The notes under the pieces: generated by a model
Database searches by the model: none
What the model was told of the DNA's origin: nothing
The model's input: only the letters and a program-made list of their open reading frames with translations
Shown: one piece after another, positions 1 through 8,205 of the stretch
Layout of the letters: every line of letters starts with the position of its first letter
Position numbering within the stretch: position 1 is the stretch's first letter
Assembly: GCF_002735695.1 (NCBI RefSeq)
Contig: NZ_PDZH01000012.1
Coordinates: 1 to 52,109 of the forward strand
Direction: 5' to 3'
Origin: Chitinimonas sp. BJB300
Lineage (GTDB): Bacteria; Pseudomonadota; Gammaproteobacteria; Burkholderiales; Chitinimonadaceae
DNA length: 52,109 nt
Program-made: the position numbers and the translations under genes

Positions 1-288
1 ACTGACGTGATCGTAATGCCAACACATCAGTTCGTTTTCATCGGTCCAGGCTTTCTCTTGGATGGTGTCGTCGAAGATCAAAACACCCTCGTCGCGCTCG
101 ATCGAACGCACCACCGATTTGACCTGCTGCCATAAGTCCTTGGAGGTGTAATCGGTCTTGGACAAAAAACGCGTCACCTGGTCGTGGCTCACTGCACCAC
201 CTACCATCGCCGACAAGCCCGTTGCTGTCGCCGCGCCAAACGTGCTCAGCAAATAGTCGGTGTACAAATCGAGTTCTTTGTTCTTCAT
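1..288 (-). CDS. IS4/IS701-type transposase, N-terminal part only
   Basis: DDE transposase of the inserted element; it would cut and rejoin element ends. The 96 visible codons start at ATG 288 (MKNKELDLYTDYLLSTFGAA). They include the helical SHDQVTRFLSKTDYTSKDLW region typical of these transposases and the motif IFDDTIQEK, whose first Asp is probably the first catalytic acid of the DDE triad. The rest, including the remaining two acids, is cut off by the window edge. The gene reads out of the window. The right-hand copy lacks 23 of these residues, so this one is the more intact. The family call is from remembered motif similarity. Confidence 0.8.
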   Translation of the reverse strand, partial: MKNKELDLYTDYLLSTFGAATATGLSAMVGGAVSHDQVTRFLSKTDYTSKDLWQQVKSVVRSIERDEGVLIFDDTIQEKAWTDENELMCWHYDHVS

Positions 289-324
289 GGCGACAGGTTA
301 GCGTATGCACTGCGTAACATCAGT
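1..324 (-). mobile_element. Insertion sequence end (IS4/IS701-type), left copy, cut by window edge
   Basis: The reverse complement of this stretch matches the right window end (51855-52109) almost base for base, apart from a 69 bp deletion there and a few substitutions. Identity begins at about 324, in the shared tip that reads ACTGATGTTACGCAGTG going inward to the transposase gene, and runs to the window edge. Outside 324 the flanks of the two copies differ, so 324 is the likely element boundary. The far end and its inverted repeat lie outside the window, so no target duplication can be scored. Confidence 0.8.
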
Positions 325-764
325 TAGGGTTATCAAAGGGCATAGATGCAACCAAGCTTAATTATGTGAGGACCGATTAGTCAGCGACAGCAGGCAAGGG
401 TTCACACAATATAAAATCCACATAGCGTAGGCAGTGCCGCGCGATTGAACTCACTGCGACAAAACAGTTTGTAACTATTGCGGGGTGATTCACCTGGCTG
501 TGGAAAGCATTTGAATCAGAGGAGCGATGGCACGCCCTAAACAGAGAAAAAAGCAGCCCCGAGAAGGGGCTGCTGAGTTACAAGGAGGGAGTTATGCGCC
601 AACAAAGCCAAGTAAAAATAGCGTTGTTGAGCACATGTAGGTAGCAGAGCAAATATTGTTCCTTTGCCAAGCGAATTTGGTGGGCATGCTGTTTGCGTGT
701 AATTGGGAGTGGTGATTCGTTTGTGCGTGAATCGTCTATCTAAAATTGCACGGGAGAGGCAGCC
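325..764. other. Intergenic region without a recognised gene
   Basis: This lies between the IS end and the broken PA2169-type gene. It holds an intrinsic-terminator-like hairpin for the minus strand (545-574) and, just after it on the plus strand, a perfect Shine-Dalgarno AAGGAGG (582-588). That precedes a 16-codon ORF (ATG 594, stop 642-644) of unknown meaning. A 180-codon minus-strand open frame crosses the hairpin and the broken gene and is probably not real. Nothing else was recognised. Confidence 0.5.
545..574 (-). terminator. Intrinsic terminator-like hairpin, minus strand
   Basis: A perfect 9 bp stem, AGCAGCCCC (552-560) with GGGGCTGCT (566-574), has a 5-base loop GAGAA. Read on the minus strand it is followed by a run of T (complement of the A run at 545-551), the layout of a Rho-independent terminator. 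No convincing minus-strand gene lies just upstream, so the transcript it ends is unknown; a small RNA is possible. Confidence 0.55.
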
Positions 765-1215
765 ATGACCAATGCAAACATTATCGATACATTGAATGAC
801 TTGATCGAAATCAGTAAAGACGGTGAATACGGGTTTAATCAGTGCGCCAAGTATGCTATTTCGACGGAATTGAAAAATATATTCCGTATCCGTGGTACAG
901 AGTGCCATGTGGCTGCCCATGAACTTATGCGTCTTGCAAATGTACATGGTGGTAATCCCGATGAAGAAGGTAATCGCGGGTGCATTACACCGTGGCTGGG
1001 TAAGCATGCGGGGCGCGATTTTGGGCAATGACGATTTAACTATGCTGGCGGAGTGTGAGCGTGGTGAAGATCTCGCCAAGGCACACTATGCAAAAGCATT
1101 GGAACAGAACTTACCGCTTAATGTACACGATATAGTAAAGCGCCAATATGCTGGTGTACTGAGCAACCATGCCGAGATCAGATCATTACGTTATCGTTAC
1201 CGCAGTAATAATTAG
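765..1215 (+). pseudogene. PA2169/DUF2383-type four-helix (ferritin-like) protein, frameshifted
   Basis: Two overlapping frames together make one full-length protein of the PA2169 / DUF2383 type, a small ferritin-like helical bundle family of uncertain, stress-linked function. The first frame (from ATG 765, preceded by GGGAGAGG) gives the N-terminal half with NDLIEISKDGEYGFNQCA and ends in HGGNPDEEG. The second frame continues with AGALHRGWVSMRGAILGNDD and runs to the stop at 1215 with ECERGEDLAKAHYAKALE. The family reads straight across this join, so one base was gained or two were lost near 970-975. As it stands the first frame ends at 1031. A sequencing error would restore the gene. Confidence 0.75.
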
Positions 1216-1271
1216 AAGAAGGTAGATGATTTTTCTTTGAAAATTTCTTGGACTGTAAGCGCGGTTTTGAT

Positions 1272-1796
1272 ATGGACTTCTTGGCTATGTTTGCTGTCAA
1301 TATGAACCCCCTGGAGTTGATAATACGGGGCACAGCTCTCTATTGGTTTTTGATTTTTATTTTCCGTGTAGTGTTGCCCAGAAACGTGGGAGAAGTAACC
1401 ATTGCAGATGTGCTTTTGCTTGTTTTGATTGCGAACGCATCGCAAAATACCATGGTGGGTGGTTATACGACTGTGACGGAAGGTTTTATACTGGTTATTA
1501 CACTGGTGGGCTGGAGCGCTTTATTTGAATGGCTTACATTTCATTTTCCTGCGATACAAAAAATACTGGAGCCATTCCCATTGGTACTGGTACGCAGCGG
1601 TAGAGTAAATTATAGAAACCTGCGTAAGGAATTTCTTTCTGTTGAGGATTTAAAAGCCAAACTCCGCGAACGTGGCATTGAATATTTTATTCAAGTGAAA
1701 ATTGCTTATTTGAAAAGCGACGGCCAGTTCGGCGTAATTGAAATAAAAGACAAGGGTGCAAAAAGCGGAAATGCTGCTGAAAATAAAGTTATTTGA
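1272..1796 (+). CDS. DUF421 (YetF/YcaP-type) membrane protein
   Basis: Inner-membrane protein of the DUF421 family, function not established. About 174 residues from ATG 1272. The N-terminal half has three hydrophobic segments (around LIIRGTALYWFLIFIFRVV, VLLLVLIANAS and FILVITLVGWSALF). The C-terminal half is the cytosolic part with the family pattern PFPLVLVRSGRVNYRNLRKE and a final beta-rich stretch (QFGVIEIKDKG). A TTG at 1248 would add eight residues, but neither start has a good ribosome site. ATG 1272 fits the usual family N-terminus. It follows the frameshifted gene by 56 bp on the same strand and may be cotranscribed. Confidence 0.8.
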   Translation: MDFLAMFAVNMNPLELIIRGTALYWFLIFIFRVVLPRNVGEVTIADVLLLVLIANASQNTMVGGYTTVTEGFILVITLVGWSALFEWLTFHFPAIQKILEPFPLVLVRSGRVNYRNLRKEFLSVEDLKAKLRERGIEYFIQVKIAYLKSDGQFGVIEIKDKGAKSGNAAENKVI

Positions 1797-2415
1797 TAGC
1801 TTGAAATTCATTACTAGTGGATTGTGTTGGTAACCGGTACATGCTACTGGGTTTAGTATGAGTAATGCAGGGGTTTGGCTGTATCTTGTAAGGCTGATTT
1901 TAATAAATATATGATATATTTTTAGCGATCCTAAGGTTCAATCACCAAGGGTGAGAGCGTGATAGTCGGCTGAACTTACTCAATAAATGCTGAAATCTAT
2001 CTTAAGTATTTTTAATAAATCTATTCGAAAATAATTGTACTTGTTCCTTGTCATTCTTCTGCATTGGCAAAGTCAGATAAGCTATACTCTGCGCCAGTTT
2101 CAACCTAAAGCCACGGCTAATCCATAAATCCATAAAAAGTGGCATTTCCCCGTCTTTTTCTCCAACCATCTCAATGCTGTCTTTTTTCCGACAGCTGTAG
2201 TGCTGTTTAGGGCGTAATTACCGCTTAACCCAAACAGGCATGCTTTGCAAAGGGTTTGTCAGCGCATAGACTGCGAAAAACCTAAAGTCAAAGTGTGTCT
2301 TATAATAAATTTTGGGCTTCTATTTTCGATTGTCGCTGGTGAACCTTGTCAAAATAGACTTGTCCCCGTTTTAGCACGCCTTGGTATCGCCCCGTATGGG
2401 AGCGAGGAGGAAAAA
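1797..2415. other. Intergenic region upstream of the hybrid kinase
   Basis: No protein gene was recognised. The stretch is AT-rich around 1900-2040. At 1936-1975 there is a nested dyad: GTTCA pairs with TGAAC at the outside, and TCACC with GGTGA inside, which could fold as a leader RNA but matches no riboswitch I know. The open frame of the downstream kinase extends back to 2245, but the stretch before 2416 has no domain and no ribosome site, so it is treated as leader. Confidence 0.4.
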
Positions 2416-4989
2416 TTGTTTGACCCTGCCCCTTCGTCGCATGATTCTTCTGCCGCGCATATAGTCCAGTTTTACGATGATGATGCTTTCCTCATAGAGG
2501 AAGTCGCTACTTTTTTGGAAGTGGCGCTACGTATGGGCGGGGCCGCTGTTGCGATTGCTACGCCTATTCATCGGGCTGAACTCAGTCATGCTTTGAATAT
2601 GAAAGGCTTCGTTGCAGGCGGGCCGGGGTATACCAGCGAATTGATCCTGCTGGACGCCGCCGACACACTCAGCCGTTTCATGGTGCGTAATGCGGTGGAC
2701 GAAGCGGCCTTCATGCGAATGGGCGAGGGGCTGATCTTGCGGGCATCGAATGGCGGCCGCCGGCCTGCGTACGTGTTTGGCGAAATGGTGGCACTGCTGT
2801 GCGCCAGACATAATATGGACGCCGCCATTCAGTTGGAGGGGTTGTGGGGGGAGTTGGGTAAGCGGCAGCCCTTTTACTTATTTTGTGGTTATCACATCAA
2901 TATGTTTGCCAACGCCGCCTATAGTGATGCGCTCAAGCAGATCTGCAATGCGCATACCCATGTCCGGACAATAAAGCAGCCCTCTACTTCCTCTACCCGA
3001 GCGGAGGAGGTAATGGCAGCGTCCGACCTGCAGCAGAAGGCGATTGCCTTGCAAGGCGAAGCAACCAAACAGGCTGTGTTTGAACAAACGCTGACCCACA
3101 GAGAAAAAGAGCTGTCTGAATTCCTGGAGAATGCCACGGAAGGCATACACCGGGTGGCTGCGGATGGCACGATACTGTGGGCGAATCGCGCAGAATTGAC
3201 GCTGCTTGGCTACGAGGAGAAGGAGTTCTTCGGACAGAATATTGTGAAGTTTCATGTCGACCAGGATTTGATCCGCAGCTTGCTGGAAAAACTCACCAAC
3301 GGTGAGAGCCTCTTCAACCAACCTGCATCACTGCGTTGCAAGAACGGTGCCATCAAGCATGTGTTGATTAATTCCAATGGATATTTCGAACAGGGTGCCC
3401 TGAGCTATACCCGTTGCTTTACGCGCGACGTCACCGACCGTTACGCACGGGAACAAATAGAGTGGGAGCGAAATAACCTGCTGATGAAAGCGCCGGTTGC
3501 CGCGGCGCTCCTGGTCGGGCCCGATCACGTTTACAAGTTGGCGAATGCGCTGTATTGCCAGATGATGGGGCGGTCCGATCTGGTTGCGCTGTCCTATACC
3601 GAGGCTTTTCCTGAGCGGGTTTCCGCCCGTTGTCTGGAGAAGTTGGATTTCGTCTTTAAAACCGGCGAACCCTATGTGGCTTTTGAAGAGCCGATGTTGA
3701 CCGATTTCCACGGCACCGGCGAATTGGAGGAGCGCTATTTCAAGTTCAATATCGAGCCGCTCAAGAAGCCGGACGGCATCGTTTATGGGCTGATGATTGT
3801 TGCAATGGATGTAACCGAGTTGGTTCAAAGCCGCCGTGTGCTGGAAAGAATCAATGACGAGCGGTCCAAATTGCTGGAAGAACTGGAAGCCGCCAACCAT
3901 ACGAAAGATGATTTCCTGGCCATGTTGGGCCATGAGCTAAGGAACCCGCTGGCGCCAATTGTTTCTGCCTTACAACTGATGAAGAAACGCGGGGACACCC
4001 AGAATATTCAAGAGCAGGCCATTATCCAGCGTCAAGTTGATCATATGACGCGATTGGTCGATGACCTTCTGGATGTCTCCCGGATCACCCGTGGCAAAAT
4101 TGAATTGCGCCGGGAAGTATTAGAGATGGAGACTGTTCTGACCAAGGCGGTTGAGATGGTGGGGGCATTGTTGGACCAACACCAGCACACCTTGATGATG
4201 GATGTGCCATCAACAGGTTTACGCTGTGATGTTGATCCGATTCGAATGGCGCAAGTAGTGGCAAATCTGCTGACGAATGCAGCAAAGTTTACCAAGCGCG
4301 GAGGCCGGATTTATTTGGTGGCCAAACGTGTAGGCAGTGAAGTCATTGTCAGTGTCAAAGACAATGGACAAGGGATGTCGCCAGAAATGCTTGAACATGC
4401 CTTTGAACCGTTTTTCCAAGGAAAGCAGAACCGTGATCGTGCAGAGGGTGGCTTGGGCATTGGGCTGGCGTTGGTAAAAAAACTGGTAGAGCTCCATACA
4501 GGGACGGTTACAGCGATGAGTGATGGCCTCAATCAAGGGAGTGAATTTGTTATCCGCCTTCCCTTAAGCGTACCTCGGTCGGACAAGGTGTGGGCCGCAC
4601 CGGGTGATGCAGAGAAAGCAATCCCGTTGGCGCGGAGTGCCCGGCGCATCTTGCTGGTCGACGACAATGTGGATGCAGCGGATTCTTTGGGGCGCTTGCT
4701 GATTGAAGAAGGGCACAGCGTTGCTGTTTTTTACGATGCAGCCAACGCATTGAAGGCATTGGATGGCTTAACCCCGGATCTGGTATTGCTCGATATCGGG
4801 CTGCCGGGTATGAATGGTTATGAACTGGCTGCCAAAATGCGAAGCCTGCTGGATTCAAAACCCTGTCAATTTATTGCATTGACGGGATATGGCCAGGAGT
4901 CTGATCGTAAAAAAAGCGAAATGGCAGGTTTCGACCACCATTTGGTCAAGCCTATTCATGTGGATGTGTTATTACGTTTGATTGCCTAA
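2416..4989 (+). CDS. Soluble hybrid sensor histidine kinase (MEDS-PAS-PAS-HisKA-HATPase-REC)
   Basis: Autophosphorylating kinase with an attached receiver; no membrane segment, so it probably senses a cytosolic signal. From TTG 2416, which sits 5 bases after a GAGGAGG ribosome site, it has about 857 residues. Order: MEDS sensory domain (about 15-180, HIVQFYDDDAFLIEE), PAS (about 235-355), a second PAS-like domain (about 360-480), HisKA with H506 in LGHELRNPL, an ATPase domain with N box NLLTNAAKFTK and G boxes DNGQGM and GLGIGLALVKKL, and a C-terminal receiver with phosphoacceptor D793 in LLDIGLPG. The open frame extends to 2245 without added domain support. Its partner regulator is not obvious. 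The gene ends 1 base before the MITE-like repeat. Confidence 0.88.
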   Translation: MFDPAPSSHDSSAAHIVQFYDDDAFLIEEVATFLEVALRMGGAAVAIATPIHRAELSHALNMKGFVAGGPGYTSELILLDAADTLSRFMVRNAVDEAAFMRMGEGLILRASNGGRRPAYVFGEMVALLCARHNMDAAIQLEGLWGELGKRQPFYLFCGYHINMFANAAYSDALKQICNAHTHVRTIKQPSTSSTRAEEVMAASDLQQKAIALQGEATKQAVFEQTLTHREKELSEFLENATEGIHRVAADGTILWANRAELTLLGYEEKEFFGQNIVKFHVDQDLIRSLLEKLTNGESLFNQPASLRCKNGAIKHVLINSNGYFEQGALSYTRCFTRDVTDRYAREQIEWERNNLLMKAPVAAALLVGPDHVYKLANALYCQMMGRSDLVALSYTEAFPERVSARCLEKLDFVFKTGEPYVAFEEPMLTDFHGTGELEERYFKFNIEPLKKPDGIVYGLMIVAMDVTELVQSRRVLERINDERSKLLEELEAANHTKDDFLAMLGHELRNPLAPIVSALQLMKKRGDTQNIQEQAIIQRQVDHMTRLVDDLLDVSRITRGKIELRREVLEMETVLTKAVEMVGALLDQHQHTLMMDVPSTGLRCDVDPIRMAQVVANLLTNAAKFTKRGGRIYLVAKRVGSEVIVSVKDNGQGMSPEMLEHAFEPFFQGKQNRDRAEGGLGIGLALVKKLVELHTGTVTAMSDGLNQGSEFVIRLPLSVPRSDKVWAAPGDAEKAIPLARSARRILLVDDNVDAADSLGRLLIEEGHSVAVFYDAANALKALDGLTPDLVLLDIGLPGMNGYELAAKMRSLLDSKPCQFIALTGYGQESDRKKSEMAGFDHHLVKPIHVDVLLRLIA

Positions 4990-5129
4990 GAACCTGTCTA
5001 AAGTCTGCTACGCGTCGGCAATATGGCGTTGAAAACACCCTCGGAATGCTCATTTACCACTTGTAAAATCCGCTTCCTCGGCTGTTTTCGCCTTATCTTG
5101 CCCTAGCTCGCGAGACTTTAGACAGGTTC
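4990..5129 (+). repeat. MITE-like repeat, copy 1 (17 bp terminal inverted repeats)
   Basis: A 140 bp element bounded by perfect 17 bp inverted repeats, GAACCTGTCTAAAGTCT at the left and its complement at the right. A second, diverged copy lies in the opposite orientation at 21372-21501. Both sit between convergent genes. The core (GGCGTTGAAAACACCCTCGG and onward) has no reading frame of note. Non-coding body, terminal repeats and two copies are what define a MITE or a large palindromic intergenic repeat. Confidence 0.75.
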
Positions 5130-5135
5130 CAAGAC

Positions 5136-5179
5136 GCCTACAAACGGTTTTCTACAATGATGAAAAACCGTTTATAGGC
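5136..5179. terminator. Long hairpin between convergent genes, possible bidirectional terminator
   Basis: GCCTACAAACGGTTTT (5136-5151) pairs with AAAACCGTTTATAGGC (5164-5179): a 16 bp stem with one mismatch and a 12-base loop. Because the arms contain A and T runs, the hairpin can act for either strand. It lies between the end of the MEDS kinase (4989, plus) and the end of the PDC kinase (5222, minus), where a shared terminator is expected. Confidence 0.55.
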
Positions 5180-5221
5180 CGACCTGTTCACAAACCGAGA
5201 TTTCCTACGTACACCATCTCG

Positions 5222-7429
5222 TCAGATAGCAGCGTGTTGTTGGTGGGATTCGTAAAGTTCTTTCAATGCGCGGGCCAGCATTGCCGTGTTGTAGGGCTTG
5301 GCCAGCACATGCAGCCCTGCCTGTTGGGCTTCTTCCAATTTCGCAGCATAGCCAGTGACAAGCAATACTGGCAGGTTTGGTCTGCACTTTTGTAGCTCAA
5401 GTGCGAGGCCAATACCGTCCAGTTCGCCCGGCATCATCACATCGCTCACTACCACGTCCCATTTGTGCTTGGATCGGGTGACTGCCAATAAGGCGTCCTT
5501 GCCGGCAGGCACTACGTCCACGGTATAGCCAAGATGTTCAAGCAATGTCTGGCTGGAACGTGCTACATCGGGGTTGTCTTCCACCAGCAAGGCTTTGCCG
5601 GCTTTTCCGATGGGTTGTTCGATGATTTGCGCCGGGTCGGCAGGTGTAATCTCGGCATCTGTGACCGGGAGGAACATCGTCACGCGCGTACCTGCATCCA
5701 GCTCGCTTTCGACGGTGATAAGGCCACCGGATTGCCGGCAGAAGCCGTACACCTGCGCCAACCCCAAGCCTGCGCCACTGCCAATAGGTTTGGTGGTGAA
5801 AAAGGGTTCGAATATCCTTTCTTTATCTTCCTCTGCAATGCCCAGGCCGTTGTCCGATACGCTGATGCAGACAAACCGTCCGGTCAGTTTTATGTCTGGT
5901 TGATCATCGGTCAGGGTGACATTGCTGGCGGTGATGGTGAGCTCTCCCCCATTGGGCAGGGCATCGCGGGCATTCAGGGTAAGGTTGAGCAACGCCAGTT
6001 CCAGCTCGGAGCCGTCTACCTTGATACGGGCAAGATTGGGCTCCAAAACCACCTTCAATGACACCCGGCCGCCCACCGAGGCTTGTAAGAGTTCGGTGAA
6101 GCCCCGCATCCGCTCTTCAAAGTGAATGACTTCCGGCCTTAGTGGTTGTTTCCGCGCAAAGGCAAGTAGCTGGCGTGTCAACCGGCGACCGGACTCCACC
6201 ACGCGTTCCAGTGTTTCCAGCGTCGAGACCAGACCGGGGTCGCTGATACGCTTGCGCAGCACCATGGCACTGGTGGCGATGACCATGAGCAGATTATTGA
6301 AGTCATGGGCGACACCGCCGGTTAGCTGGCCGAGTGCTTCCAAGCGCCCCGTCTGTTTGAAGGCTGCTTCAATCGCCTCACGGGCACTTATTTCTGCCCG
6401 CCAACGACGCCACACCTCATCCTCGCTCCTTAGGCGGCGGCGAACTACGTATAGGGTGCCGGCTAAAAACAAAGTGGGAATGAAGGTAAATGCGCCGAGG
6501 ATCGCAATATAGCGATACCAGTTGTGCTTCCACACCGCGCTGGGGTAACTGGCACTGACATAAAATGGGTAGCCGGGCACTTTGCGTAAAGAAGTAAAAC
6601 GCTTGAAGCAGTCCGATGTGGTGCTGTCTTTGCCCGTGCATTGGGGTATCTCATTACCGCGTACTTTACCGGCCCCTGGCGAGGGATAGGCTGGGTTGGG
6701 CACATTCGCTAACACTCGTCCCTCTTCCTGCGTTAATTTGAGTGATACACCCGGATAGGTCGCGACGAGGCCGGAATAGTATTCAATGAAGTAGCTGGGC
6801 TTGAGTGACACCAGGACGGCACCGGCGAATTGGCCTTCGGCATCATGGTATGGCACGCTGACATTGAACATTGATTGGCGATTCAACCGGCCGGTCATCA
6901 CCCCTGAAACATACATCGGCTTGCCGCTCTGCACAGCCTTGAAGTCTTCCCGGTCTGCGATGCTGAAATTGCCGGGCACCGGGTAGGTATTACTTGAGGC
7001 GATAAGCTGGCCATCCTTGGCGATGACGCCGATGCCGATCAGCTGCGGAATGCCACGTACATAGCCGGAAAAACGCCGGTGCAGCTCCCGCTCGTTGGTG
7101 CGCAAATCAGCTTCGCTACGCTGCCCAATCAAATCAAGGATGCGCCCCAGCACTTGCTGGTTGGTTTCCGTGGTCTTGAGCGCATGTTCTTGAATGACAT
7201 CGACAAAATTGTTGACCCGGTTATGGGCAGCATCGCGTGCAACATGGTAGCTGCTGAAAAGGAGATAATCGAAGAAAGAGGTGGGCAGCAGAACGGTTAG
7301 CGATATCAAAATCAGCAATACACGTTGTGCACCCGCCAAGTTTGGGCTCTGGGGTAGACGCGATGGGTTACCCAATGATGGCGCCTCTATTTGCTTGTCT
7401 TTTGCCACAACGGCTTTCTTGCTTCGCAT
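5222..7429 (-). CDS. Membrane hybrid histidine kinase with periplasmic PDC/Cache sensor and receiver
   Basis: Inner-membrane kinase of 735 residues from ATG 7429. A transmembrane segment (about 36-60) leads into a periplasmic double PDC (dCache-like) sensor (about 62-320, with VRGIPQLIGIGVIAKDGQLI and ADREDFKAVQSGKPMYVSG). A second transmembrane segment (about 325-350) follows. HisKA has H375 in GGVAHDFNN, and the ATPase domain has NLTLNARDALPNGG, DNGLGI and GAGLGLAQV. A C-terminal receiver has D663 in VVSDVMMPG. There are three cysteines, two of them in the sensor (QCTGKD, DCFKRF) and possibly disulfide-bonded. It is monocistronic and ends facing the MEDS kinase. A perfect 18 bp palindrome lies 35 bases before its start and may be an operator. 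Confidence 0.88.
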   Translation of the reverse strand: MRSKKAVVAKDKQIEAPSLGNPSRLPQSPNLAGAQRVLLILISLTVLLPTSFFDYLLFSSYHVARDAAHNRVNNFVDVIQEHALKTTETNQQVLGRILDLIGQRSEADLRTNERELHRRFSGYVRGIPQLIGIGVIAKDGQLIASSNTYPVPGNFSIADREDFKAVQSGKPMYVSGVMTGRLNRQSMFNVSVPYHDAEGQFAGAVLVSLKPSYFIEYYSGLVATYPGVSLKLTQEEGRVLANVPNPAYPSPGAGKVRGNEIPQCTGKDSTTSDCFKRFTSLRKVPGYPFYVSASYPSAVWKHNWYRYIAILGAFTFIPTLFLAGTLYVVRRRLRSEDEVWRRWRAEISAREAIEAAFKQTGRLEALGQLTGGVAHDFNNLLMVIATSAMVLRKRISDPGLVSTLETLERVVESGRRLTRQLLAFARKQPLRPEVIHFEERMRGFTELLQASVGGRVSLKVVLEPNLARIKVDGSELELALLNLTLNARDALPNGGELTITASNVTLTDDQPDIKLTGRFVCISVSDNGLGIAEEDKERIFEPFFTTKPIGSGAGLGLAQVYGFCRQSGGLITVESELDAGTRVTMFLPVTDAEITPADPAQIIEQPIGKAGKALLVEDNPDVARSSQTLLEHLGYTVDVVPAGKDALLAVTRSKHKWDVVVSDVMMPGELDGIGLALELQKCRPNLPVLLVTGYAAKLEEAQQAGLHVLAKPYNTAMLARALKELYESHQQHAAI

Positions 7430-7463
7430 AGGGGAACAGATTTTCGCGGAAATAAGAATGGCA

Positions 7464-7481
7464 TGCTATTGCGCAATAGCA
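7464..7481. promoter_or_regulatory. Perfect 18 bp palindrome upstream of the PDC kinase, candidate operator
   Basis: TGCTATTGCGCAATAGCA is a perfect two-fold palindrome. It is flanked by a second, looser dyad, GGAAATAA (7448-7455) and TTATTTCC (7484-7491). It lies 35-52 bases before the kinase ATG at 7429, in an otherwise gene-free stretch of almost 400 bp (7430-7824), where a promoter is expected. The binding protein is unknown. Confidence 0.4.
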
Positions 7482-7824
7482 ATTTATTTCCGGTAGCTCA
7501 TTACCGATATGACGTTGTTTATAAAAATATGACAGGTCAGAAAATCCAGCAATTAACATGCCCATATTTATCAGGCCGGTTGAAAGCGTGTGAGGGCCGT
7601 CACGGCTACTAAGTGTCGGTAAACACCTGATTGAGAATAAATCACTGGCGCAATCGCCGCTAAAAGTGTGCTGCCTTTTTACAAGGACGATGTAATTCTT
7701 ACAAAATCGGATGCTTCCAAAAGCAGGTAAATCTATTCAATCTGGTTCTATGGGGGAGAATAAGGGCGGGCATGGGCTTTGCGCGTAGTTATGCGTATCA
7801 GTTAAATAACAGTAGGAGCAAAGC

Positions 7825-8205
7825 ATGGAAAACGTCGCCCAGCATTTTAATTTAAAGAATCATGCCTTCATTGCCAACGAACCCATCAGTGAAGCGATTA
7901 ACCCGAATTTTGAAGTGCATTACTGGCAATTCCATCATGATGCGCAACCCTACGCTGTCAATCAGCGTCCAATAGCGCCGCCCAGGCCCCCGAGCTATCG
8001 CCCAAGCTGGCGGCCTATGTCACACGGCAGTTGGGCTAACCCAACCGTCCTTGATGGCCTGACCTACATCAGACGGTTCAACTCATACTGCGTGAAGGCA
8101 TCGTGGATTTGTTCGCGCAGCTGGCTGGCTTGCCAGGGCTTGGTAATAAAGCGGAAGATTGCGCCTTCATTGATGGCTTGCAGAATGGATTCCACGTCGG
8201 CATAG
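7825..8205 (+). CDS. Small hypothetical protein, weakly supported
   Basis: A 126-codon frame with ATG 7825 preceded at 7-base spacing by TAGGAG, a reasonable ribosome site. The first 80 residues (for example HFNLKNHAFIANEP, then a Pro/Arg-rich stretch with APPRPPSYRPSWRP) lie outside any other gene. The last 47 run antisense through the 3' end of the GGDEF-EAL gene and look like shadow sequence. I recognise no family. It may be a real short gene that lost its own stop, or chance. The evidence is the start context only. Confidence 0.3.
   Translation: MENVAQHFNLKNHAFIANEPISEAINPNFEVHYWQFHHDAQPYAVNQRPIAPPRPPSYRPSWRPMSHGSWANPTVLDGLTYIRRFNSYCVKASWICSRSWLACQGLVIKRKIAPSLMACRMDSTSA

Noticed and set aside
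537-1079. 180-codon open frame on the minus strand
   Set aside because: It runs antisense through the PA2169-type pseudogene and through a terminator hairpin, has no ribosome site and no family features.
2245-2415. N-terminal extension of the MEDS kinase
   Set aside because: No domain and no ribosome site; TTG 2416 has a strong one.
3328-3933. 201-codon minus-strand frame inside the MEDS kinase
   Set aside because: Antisense to well-defined PAS domains; composition is that of a shadow frame.
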